From positions 1-10,735 of the forward strand of contig WGAE01000252.1 of assembly GCA_015489185.1 (NCBI GenBank): a stretch of 10,735 nucleotides of DNA, in the 5' to 3' direction. Positions 1-5,434 of this stretch are shown piece by piece. The notes under the pieces are model-generated. The model made no database searches. It was given only the letters and a program-made list of their open reading frames with translations, and was not told the DNA's origin. The stretch comes from Campylobacterales bacterium. GTDB taxonomy: Bacteria; Campylobacterota; Campylobacteria; Campylobacterales; QNZT01. Position 1 is the first letter of the stretch. Each line of letters starts with the position of its first letter. The position numbers were made by a program, and so were the translations under genes.

Positions 1-1112
1 ATCGTTTTGTGCGGCCAGATCGTCACATCCTTGATCACCTTCACACCCGCTTCAAGATGGCAAAACTCCGCGACGACCGCACCGTGCGCCATCATCACTC
101 CGTCGTCGATCTGTGTATCGTTGCAAACGACACAGTGGCGCAACCCCGCATTGGCACCCAGATGCACCCGCTCCCAGAGCACACTGTTTTCGATCCGGCA
201 CCCTTCACCGATGACACACCCCTCCCCGATCGTACAATTCTCCAGCGTGACATTTTCACCGATAATCGTATCTTTACCGATAATCACCGTCCCCAGACAG
301 GTAACCGAAGCGGGAAGCGTCACGTTATCGGCAACGCAGAGTGTCAAATCTCTTTTGTGTTTGCAGACGCCGGGCAAATCGTAAAGCACACGTCCTTCGA
401 AAATATCTTCATGCACATCGCGGTAACTGACCGGATTTCCGACATCGCGCCAGTATCCTTCAAGCGTACATCCCCAAAGCGGTACCCCCTCTTCCATCAG
501 TTTGGGAAAAAGATCTTTGGAAAAATCGTACGGCGTGTTGAAGGGAATGTGCGTGAGAATCTCCGGCTCAATCAGATAGATTCCCGTATTGATCGTATCG
601 CTGAAGACTTCTCCCCAGCTCGGTTTTTCCAAAAAGCGTTCAATCCGCCCGTTTTCGTCGGTGATCACCACCCCAAACTGCAGCGGATCTTCGACCGGCG
701 TGAGGGTGATAGTCAACTGCGAACGCTTTTGCTGATGAAAGGCGATAATCTCTTCGAAATCGAAATCGGTCACCAGATCGCCGCTGACGATCATGAAAGT
801 CGTATCCAGATGCTCTCTCGCAAACCCGACAGCTCCGGCGGTGCCGTAATCTTCATCCGGCAACACATAAGTGATATGCACTCCAAAGTCACTGCCGTCT
901 TTGAAATGCTCCCGGATCACTTCGGGCTTGAAATAGAGCAGTACGACAATTTCGGTGATACCGCTGCATCTGAGTTTGTGTACGATATGCTCCATCATCG
1001 GTACATTCACAACCGGCAGCATCGGTTTGGGAATCGAATTGGTCAACGGCTGTATACGCGTACCGAACCCGCCCGCCATCAGGACGGCTTTGATATTACG
1101 ATGTCCGTGCAT
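1..1112 (-). CDS. Sugar-phosphate nucleotidyltransferase (mannose-1-phosphate guanylyltransferase type), 3' end outside window
   Basis: Likely makes an NDP-sugar (GDP-mannose or ADP/UDP-glucose) from a sugar 1-phosphate and NTP in the cytoplasm. The first 370 residues are visible with no stop before the left edge. Residues 9-24 carry the nucleotide-binding signature (AVLMAGGFGTRIQPLT), followed by PKP at 29-30, the metal-binding SGD at 110-112, EKP at 162-164 and NTGIYL at 175-180. From about residue 255 hexapeptide repeats (IGKDTIIGENVTL, IGEGCVIGEGCRI) form a left-handed beta-helix. The sequence ends in VTIWPHKT, the point where family members continue into a phosphomannomutase/phosphoglucomutase domain (about 830 residues in total), so a two-domain fusion is likely but not visible. 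The start is fixed by AAAAAGGAG five bases upstream. It is the third gene of a minus-strand operon, 26 bases after the CBM48 gene, which suggests a role in glucan or polysaccharide precursor supply. Sugar and nucleotide specificity cannot be read from the sequence. Confidence 0.9.
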   Translation of the reverse strand, partial: MHGHRNIKAVLMAGGFGTRIQPLTNSIPKPMLPVVNVPMMEHIVHKLRCSGITEIVVLLYFKPEVIREHFKDGSDFGVHITYVLPDEDYGTAGAVGFAREHLDTTFMIVSGDLVTDFDFEEIIAFHQQKRSQLTITLTPVEDPLQFGVVITDENGRIERFLEKPSWGEVFSDTINTGIYLIEPEILTHIPFNTPYDFSKDLFPKLMEEGVPLWGCTLEGYWRDVGNPVSYRDVHEDIFEGRVLYDLPGVCKHKRDLTLCVADNVTLPASVTCLGTVIIGKDTIIGENVTLENCTIGEGCVIGEGCRIENSVLWERVHLGANAGLRHCVVCNDTQIDDGVMMAHGAVVAEFCHLEAGVKVIKDVTIWPHKT

Positions 1113-1138
1113 CGATACTCCTTTTTCGTTTTGCTTTC

Positions 1139-1435
1139 TTATGCAGACATATTTTCCAGTTCCAGAAGTGAGTTCTCGGTTCCGTATGGATTATGGACAC
1201 GCGGTGCGTGATCGTCGTTGACCCAAATCTCTCCGTCGAGCAGATAGCGAAACTGATAATTACGCCCCGTCAGCAAATATTTGCGCAGGTAGAAAGAGCC
1301 GTCTTTTTTGGGATGCATCGCTTCAGGCTCCCAGTCGTTCCATTCACCCGCTACCGCCGCCGTTTCGACCCGATGTTCGGGCTTGACGGAAAATGTCACC
1401 CACGCTTTGACCCCTTTTGGTGCAATTGTCACCAT
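1139..1435 (-). CDS. Stand-alone CBM48 / isoamylase early-set glycogen-binding protein
   Basis: A 98-residue protein consisting of a single E-set domain of the AMPK-beta/CBM48 kind, which binds alpha-glucan (glycogen) in branching and debranching enzymes and AMPK. Diagnostic pieces are VAGEWNDWEPEAM (28-40), KKDGSFYLRKYL (43-54), GRNYQFRYLLDG (57-68) and WVNDDHAP with NPYGTENSLL (71-91). The aromatic residues of WNDW and the YQFRYLLDG strand match the glycan-contact face of the family. A longer in-frame start at 1480 exists, but the start at 1435 has a perfect AAGGAGG seven bases upstream (1443-1449). There is no signal peptide or catalytic domain. It lies between a coiled-coil gene (20-base gap) and the nucleotidyltransferase gene (26-base gap), so it is probably co-transcribed and may recruit enzymes to a storage glucan. 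That role is inferred from the domain. Confidence 0.85.
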   Translation of the reverse strand: MVTIAPKGVKAWVTFSVKPEHRVETAAVAGEWNDWEPEAMHPKKDGSFYLRKYLLTGRNYQFRYLLDGEIWVNDDHAPRVHNPYGTENSLLELENMSA

Positions 1436-1455
1436 AGGATCGCCTCCTTTTTTAC

Positions 1456-1692
1456 TTACGTTTCGGGATTTGTATCGCACTTCATTGCGGAAGCTTTGAT
1501 ACCGTGCAATCGGTTGAGGATATGTTCAAACTCGTGCAGATTCTCTTCACACTCCTGCTTTAGTTTATCCCGCCGCTCCTCTACATAGGCAATCTGACGT
1601 TCGACATCCGCAAGATCGATTTTACAGTTGTTCGCCGCATCGCGCTCTTTTTCCAGTATCCAATCCATCGCCTTTTTCATGAAATCAACCAT
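1456..1692 (-). CDS. Small hypothetical coiled-coil protein
   Basis: A 78-residue protein of no recognised family. Residues 5-66 are highly charged and heptad-like (WILEKERDAANNCKIDLADVE, then YVEERRDKLKQECEENLHEF), predicting a helical hairpin or coiled coil. Cysteines sit at 23, 48 and 71. There is no signal peptide or membrane segment. The reading frame extends upstream to 1821, but that part crosses palindromic non-coding sequence and looks non-coding. The start at 1692 is supported by GGAGG seven bases upstream (1700-1704). As the first gene of the operon with the CBM48 protein and the nucleotidyltransferase, it could be a small partner or scaffold for them; that is a guess from position only. 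Confidence 0.6.
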   Translation of the reverse strand: MVDFMKKAMDWILEKERDAANNCKIDLADVERQIAYVEERRDKLKQECEENLHEFEHILNRLHGIKASAMKCDTNPET

Positions 1693-1706
1693 TCTGAGAC
1701 CTCCAC

Positions 1707-1729
1707 TATAAACTGAGTCTTCTGAAAAA
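1707..1729 (-). repeat. Copy 1 of a 23-base motif also found at 10654-10676
   Basis: On the minus strand both copies read TTTTTCAGA, then a variable core, then TCAGTTT and TA. The two copies match at 19 of 23 positions, in the same orientation. Each lies upstream of a minus-strand operon. A 19/23 match in A/T-rich sequence is close to what chance allows for a window this size. Confidence 0.25.
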
Positions 1730-1754
1730 TCTGATTCGCGAAAACATCTGCAAC

Positions 1755-1793
1755 GGTAGGGTCGAAATCCGGTATCGGATTTCGGGGTACCCC
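1755..1793. repeat. Compound palindrome (REP-like) in the leader of the coiled-coil operon
   Basis: CGAAATCCG (1763-1771) and CGGATTTCG (1776-1784) form a perfect 9-bp stem with a GTAT loop. GGTA (1755-1758) can pair with TACC (1788-1791) outside it, across a small internal loop. The right arm runs into a perfect 10-bp palindrome GGGGTACCCC (1784-1793). No T-run follows on either strand, so it is not a typical terminator. It could be a repetitive extragenic palindrome or a structured 5' leader of the minus-strand operon. Confidence 0.5.
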
Positions 1794-1812
1794 CCGTGAA
1801 GCCGTTTGAGAG

Positions 1813-1872
1813 AAACAGCATTTTTCAGGAGACTTCATTATTGTAGCCGAAAATGAAGCCTCCTGTCTGTTT
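1813..1872 (-). repeat. Long inverted repeat downstream of rraA; possible terminator or mRNA 3'-end structure
   Basis: The arms at 1826-1839 and 1852-1865 match over 14 bases with one mismatch, around a 12-base loop. Read on the minus strand the single mismatch becomes a G-U wobble, so the RNA helix is complete on the rraA side but not in plus-strand RNA. Outer AAACAG (1813-1818) and CTGTTT (1867-1872) extend the pairing across unpaired bases. It starts about 30 bases after the rraA stop. No clean U-tract follows, so a Rho-independent terminator is only possible; protection of the mRNA end is an alternative. Confidence 0.45.
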
Positions 1873-1902
1873 GCCAGTTAACACATTTTCAGCATATTTG
1901 AT

Positions 1903-2379
1903 TCAAAATAGCGCGTTGGGAGAGACGATGATACCGTCGTTGTCCGCATAAAGCCACGCCCCCTCTTTAAAAGTCACTCCCAGAAACGTCACCGGCTCGC
2001 CGCGGACTCCTTCGGCACGTTTGCGGCTCTTTTTCGGACAGGTACCCAACGCCAGCAGACCGACGTCGATCGTGCGGGTATTGTCGATATCACGCACATA
2101 ACCGTTGACGACAATCCCCGCCCAGTTATTTTTCTGCGCGTATCCCATCAGCGTATCACCGACAATCGCACAAAAGACCCCTTTCGCATCGACAACGGCG
2201 ATATCGCCGTTTCCCTCTTTTTGGAGAAGTTCGATGAGCGCCTTGTTGTCCTCATCGAGCGTGACGGTGCGTATCCGTCCGAAGAACCGCGTTTTTCCTC
2301 CAAAATTTTGTAACCCCGGCGCAACCACCTGCAGGGCTTCATGATGTGCATCACACAAATCCGCTGTTTGAAACTGCAT
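1903..2379 (-). CDS. rraA: RraA family protein (RNase E regulator-like / HMG aldolase fold)
   Basis: A 158-residue protein, close to the roughly 160 of E. coli RraA. The family includes inhibitors of RNase E and class II 4-hydroxy-4-methyl-2-oxoglutarate/oxaloacetate-type aldolases, which share a trimeric fold. Family landmarks are GDIAVVDAKG (58-67), CAIVGDTLMGYA (70-81), WAGIVVNGYVRD (86-97), with the Arg-Asp pair at 96-97 that the aldolases use for substrate and metal, and LYADNDGIIVSP (143-154). The start is supported by AAAGGAAAAAG just upstream. It is divergent from the glutamate mutase operon across only 106 bases. As far as known, Campylobacterota lack RNase E, so an enzymatic or unknown role is more likely than RNase E control. 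The name is by family, not proven function. Confidence 0.85.
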   Translation of the reverse strand: MQFQTADLCDAHHEALQVVAPGLQNFGGKTRFFGRIRTVTLDEDNKALIELLQKEGNGDIAVVDAKGVFCAIVGDTLMGYAQKNNWAGIVVNGYVRDIDNTRTIDVGLLALGTCPKKSRKRAEGVRGEPVTFLGVTFKEGAWLYADNDGIIVSPNALF

Positions 2380-2402
2380 CTTTTTCCTTTCAAATATCTA
2401 TT

Positions 2403-2420
2403 GCGTTTTTCAGAAAACGC
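2403..2420. repeat. 7-bp perfect hairpin in the divergent rraA/glmS promoter region
   Basis: GCGTTTT (2403-2409) and AAAACGC (2414-2420) flank a TCAG loop. It lies between the rraA start and the candidate rraA -10 box, so it would be in the rraA 5' untranslated RNA or could act as an operator. No gene ends nearby, so a terminator is unlikely unless it attenuates rraA. Confidence 0.4.
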
Positions 2421-2424
2421 TCTT

Positions 2425-2435
2425 ATTCTATTGTA
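2425..2435 (-). promoter_or_regulatory. Candidate -10 region for rraA
   Basis: On the minus strand TACAAT (2430-2435) and TAGAAT (2425-2430) overlap and lie 46-56 bases upstream of the rraA start codon. Either is a good sigma-70 -10 match, but no clear -35 is visible. TACAAT overlaps the -35 box proposed for the opposite operon, so the two promoters may compete. Confidence 0.3.
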
Positions 2436-2458
2436 ATTAACCCAAACTCCGATAAAAT
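2431..2458 (+). promoter_or_regulatory. Candidate sigma-70 promoter of the glutamate mutase operon
   Basis: TTGTAA (2431-2436) and TAAAAT (2453-2458) are separated by 16 bases and lie 28 bases upstream of the glmS start codon. The spacer to glmS is too short to hold a full cobalamin riboswitch, so the operon seems not to have B12-riboswitch control from this promoter. Confidence 0.5.
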
Positions 2459-2485
2459 TACCTAATTCATTTACAAAGGCGGTTC

Positions 2486-2893
2486 ATGAAAGTAGTGACC
2501 GGTGTAGTAGGAAACGATGTCCATGTCGTCGCGAACCGGCTAATCGACATCTCCCTGAATGAACGCGGCTTTCAGGTTTTCAACCTCGGCGTCAACACCT
2601 ATCTCGAAGAGTTCATCGACGCGGCGATCGAAACACGCGCCGACGTCGTACTGATCTCTTCACTCAACGGCGAAGCGGAAGGGTGGTCCAGAGACCTCCC
2701 CTTTCTCAAACGCAAATACAATCTGCACGATATCGTCTTTGTCATCGGCGGCAATCTGGCGGTCGGTGAAGTCGATGCGGAAGAGATGGTCGAAAAATAC
2801 AGAGGCTACGGTTTCGATCTGGTCTTTCATCAGGTCGATCTGAACGTCGGACTCGACAGACTCGAAACCTACCTGAAAGAGCGCGCTTCATGA
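2486..2893 (+). CDS. glmS: Glutamate (methylaspartate) mutase sigma subunit, B12-binding
   Basis: The small cobalamin-binding subunit of glutamate mutase, which with GlmE interconverts L-glutamate and (2S,3S)-3-methylaspartate by a radical carbon-skeleton rearrangement. It is 135 residues long, as usual for the family (about 137). The B12-binding Rossmann domain signature is visible: D11-V-H13 with the cobalt-ligating His13, the SSL motif of LISSLNGE (56-63), and IGGNLAVG (87-94). The Gly that closes the DxHxxG motif is replaced by Ala16 (codon GCG). An AAAGG stands six bases before the ATG. It is the first gene of a four-gene operon and its stop overlaps the glmE start (ATGA). The symbol follows glutamate mutase naming (also mutS), not glucosamine-6-phosphate synthase or mismatch repair. 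Confidence 0.93.
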   Translation: MKVVTGVVGNDVHVVANRLIDISLNERGFQVFNLGVNTYLEEFIDAAIETRADVVLISSLNGEAEGWSRDLPFLKRKYNLHDIVFVIGGNLAVGEVDAEEMVEKYRGYGFDLVFHQVDLNVGLDRLETYLKERAS

Positions 2894-4257
2894 ACGATCT
2901 GTTACAAAGAGAGCGCGAAGCGATCGTCAACAACCCCTACGTCGACCATTTCGATTTTGACGAGATCGAACATTTTGTCGCCAACGCCAGTAAAAACCTC
3001 TTTATCTCGCACCGTTTTGCAACCGGTGACAAAATGCAGGTGCAGCCGCGCGGCGGTTTCCCTACCTACGAAAAGGTCTTTCGCCTCTACGAAGCCTTCA
3101 AAGCCGCCGGGGTCGATATTTTGCCGCTGACGATCGACAGCAATACCCGTCTGAACGACTACGCCACCGCACAAAAGATGCTGCGCCTCTCCGAAGAGAA
3201 CGATATCGATATGCTCAACGGCTATCCGCTGATCAACCACGGCTACCGCACGACACGCAAAATGATGGAGCATTTCGACACGCCGATCAGCCTCCGCCAC
3301 GGTACACCCGACGCCAGACTGCTGGTCGAGATCGCAATCGCCTCGGGCATTTTCGAAATCGAAGGCGGTCCGATCACCTACCTGCTTCCTTATTCGAAAA
3401 ATTTTCCGCTCGACAAAGCCTTTTTGTACTGGAAATATGTCGAAAAGGTGTGCGCGCACTATTCCCGTCTGAACGAACCGATCAACCGTGAATCGTTCGG
3501 TCCGCTCAGCGCGACGCTGCAACCGCCCGCCATCGTCATCGTTATTCAGCTTATCGAGATGCTCCTCTCGCTCGAAGAGGGGGTGCGCTCCTTTTCGGTC
3601 AGCTTTTCACAGACAGGCTCTTTTTTACAGGATATCGTCACCGCCAACGTGCTGCGCAAACTGGCACGCAGCTATGCCGACAAATTCGGTTATCATGATG
3701 CCCGTATCCATCTGGTTTATCATCAGTGGATGGGTGCGTTTCCGCGAGATAAGGAGCATGCAGAGTCGCTAATTACGACCGCGACGGTACTTGCCTGGCT
3801 CGTGGGCGCGGACAAAATCATCACCAAAACCCGTGACGAATCGCACGGAATCCCGACCAAAGAGGCGAACGCCTCGGCGGTTTCGAAAGTCCAGTACACG
3901 CTGGGAATCCTCCGGGCGTTGCCGCAGATTAGCGACGCGGAAGAGGAGGAGAATCTGACGCGGGAGGTGGAAGAGATTATGGAAGCGGTCATGAACGAAC
4001 AAGCAGACACCCTCTGGCGCAAAGTTTTCAACGCGATCAAAAAAGGGTATATTGAAATCCCTTTCTCGCCGCATATCATCAACAACAACAAAGTGATCAC
4101 CGTACGCGATGAAGCGGGAAATATTCGCATCTACGACCGCGGCGACCTGCCCATCTCCGACCGCAGTTTCGCGTTTGAAAAAAGCAAACTGTCACTGGGC
4201 GAAGACAAAAACGCACTGGTGAATAAAATTATCCAGGATATCGGGATCATGCAATGA
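2890..4257 (+). CDS. glmE: Glutamate (methylaspartate) mutase epsilon subunit, catalytic
   Basis: The catalytic TIM-barrel subunit that binds glutamate and the adenosyl part of coenzyme B12. It has 455 residues, against about 483 in Clostridium. Residues known from the C. cochlearium enzyme are all in place: the arginine claw R54 (VQPRGG), R87 (TIDSNTRLN) and R136 (LRHGTPD), then E158, Y164 and Y168 (E158GGPITYLLPY), F203 (NRESFGPL), and K313/E317 (KTRDESHGIPTKEAN). From R87 on these stand at a constant offset of 13 from the clostridial numbering as I recall it, so the active site appears fully conserved and 3-methylaspartate/glutamate specificity is likely. HQWMGAFPRD (278-287) is another family block. 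The start overlaps the glmS stop by four bases with only weak ribosome-binding signal, implying translational coupling and matched subunit amounts. The gene order here is S-E-L, whereas Clostridium has S-L-E. Confidence 0.95.
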   Translation: MNDLLQREREAIVNNPYVDHFDFDEIEHFVANASKNLFISHRFATGDKMQVQPRGGFPTYEKVFRLYEAFKAAGVDILPLTIDSNTRLNDYATAQKMLRLSEENDIDMLNGYPLINHGYRTTRKMMEHFDTPISLRHGTPDARLLVEIAIASGIFEIEGGPITYLLPYSKNFPLDKAFLYWKYVEKVCAHYSRLNEPINRESFGPLSATLQPPAIVIVIQLIEMLLSLEEGVRSFSVSFSQTGSFLQDIVTANVLRKLARSYADKFGYHDARIHLVYHQWMGAFPRDKEHAESLITTATVLAWLVGADKIITKTRDESHGIPTKEANASAVSKVQYTLGILRALPQISDAEEEENLTREVEEIMEAVMNEQADTLWRKVFNAIKKGYIEIPFSPHIINNNKVITVRDEAGNIRIYDRGDLPISDRSFAFEKSKLSLGEDKNALVNKIIQDIGIMQ

Positions 4258-5423
4258 ACAGACTCTATATCGATGTCGGAAGCACCTATTTCAAGATCAG
4301 AGACGACAGGGGCATCCGTCAGTATTTTCGTAATTTCGACAAAAATATCGCCGACGATCTTTTTGATAAATGCGGCGACACAATCGCTCGCTACGCCAAA
4401 GAAGATATCTATATCTGCAGCTCCGCAAACGGCGGGCTGAGTACGCTCATTATCGCGCTGACAAATACCTTCAGCCTCAAATTCGCCACCAATATCGCCT
4501 ACAATTCCGGCATCAACATCATCGAATCGATCCTCTATCCCGAAATCAAAAAACACCCCGTCGCAACCGAAAAGATCGATGTTGTCATCATTACGGGCGG
4601 TATCGACGATATCGATACGATTTTCGGGGAGGATCTTTTCAACTACCTCTCGCTACTCGATTACAACAATATCGTCTATGCCGGAAGCGCAAAATGTGCC
4701 CCGAAACTGGCACAAAAGATCGAGGGGATCAAACTGCTGCCAAATATTGTCACCGAAAAACTGCAGGTTCGGGAAGAGGAGCTTAAAAGTTACCTGACCA
4801 ATCTCTATCAGGCGGATATTATCGGCAAGGAGGAGATCAAGGCGCTATATGCCGTTACCGCCAATCAGATCTATCCGACACCCTATATCGTCAACCGGAC
4901 ACTGCCGAAACTTCATGAACATTTTCCCGGCGTCGTCGACCCCTTTATCGTCATCGACATCGGCGGTGCGACGACCGATATCCACTACAGTACCGATCTG
5001 GTCAGGGACAATCTCGTACTGGAAGGGGGCTACGACCGGCTCGTCTTCAAAAAACTGGGGGTCTACAAATCACGTGAAAGTCTCGTTTTCGCCGCCAGAA
5101 ACAATGAATTTGTCTATGAACTGCTCAATTACCTCAACGTTACCGAAAATATTCTCGACGAACAGAGCGAAGCGGCGACAAAAATTTTGATGCAACTCTC
5201 GATCTTTCTGGTGCTCTACAAAGTCTCCGCCCACCATCCGGATTATCTGACTCTTTCGCTGGAGCGTCTGAAGAGTATCGTTTTTACGGGCGGTATCACG
5301 AAAGTGCTCGATCAGGAGGATCTTGAAACGATCATACGTTTTGTCTACCGCAAACTACTCGGTTATACGACGATCCCGACACTCATCAGCGACACGAACT
5401 ACGAAATCTGGACATTACGATAA
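4254..5423 (+). CDS. glmL: Glutamate mutase reactivating ATPase (GlmL/MutL family)
   Basis: An ASKHA-fold ATPase that by family analogy releases damaged cobalamin from the mutase and restores activity. It has 389 residues, shorter than the roughly 460 typical of the family. The actin-like nucleotide site is visible: phosphate 1 at 6-14 (IDVGSTYFK), phosphate 2 at 233-243 (VIDIGGATTDI) and the adenosine motif at 343-350 (VFTGGITK). A further VIITGGIDDID (111-121) is typical of GlmL. It has no membrane segment. It overlaps glmE by four bases (ATGA), and the stop codon is immediately followed by, and partly shared with, the ribosome-binding site of the ligase gene. Its presence strongly suggests the mutase is turned over as a working enzyme. 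The name is not related to DNA mismatch-repair MutL. Confidence 0.9.
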   Translation: MNRLYIDVGSTYFKIRDDRGIRQYFRNFDKNIADDLFDKCGDTIARYAKEDIYICSSANGGLSTLIIALTNTFSLKFATNIAYNSGINIIESILYPEIKKHPVATEKIDVVIITGGIDDIDTIFGEDLFNYLSLLDYNNIVYAGSAKCAPKLAQKIEGIKLLPNIVTEKLQVREEELKSYLTNLYQADIIGKEEIKALYAVTANQIYPTPYIVNRTLPKLHEHFPGVVDPFIVIDIGGATTDIHYSTDLVRDNLVLEGGYDRLVFKKLGVYKSRESLVFAARNNEFVYELLNYLNVTENILDEQSEAATKILMQLSIFLVLYKVSAHHPDYLTLSLERLKSIVFTGGITKVLDQEDLETIIRFVYRKLLGYTTIPTLISDTNYEIWTLR

Positions 5424-5434
5424 AGGAGGATGCC

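Larger units (their letters stand above)
1693..1902. other. 210-base intergenic spacer rich in palindromes
   Basis: It lies between the end of rraA and the start of the coiled-coil gene, both on the minus strand. It contains a 9-bp hairpin running into GGGGTACCCC, a 14-bp hairpin, and a short motif repeated near 10654. The minus-strand promoter of the three-gene operon should be here, but I could not pick out a convincing -35/-10 pair. Confidence 0.5.

Noticed and set aside
9..1211. 400-codon plus-strand open frame
   Set aside because: It is antisense to the nucleotidyltransferase, whose protein shows clear family motifs; the antisense translation is His/Arg-rich and unrecognisable.
1693..1821. 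N-terminal extension of the coiled-coil protein to 1821
   Set aside because: The extension runs through the palindromes and has atypical composition; a good ribosome-binding site supports the start at 1692.
2380..2485. Cobalamin riboswitch ahead of the B12 enzyme operon
   Set aside because: The spacer is too short for the conserved core and no B12-box-like sequence was seen.
2902..3522. 206-codon minus-strand open frame
   Set aside because: It lies opposite glmE, where the coding frame has every catalytic residue; antisense frames stay open because of the codon usage.
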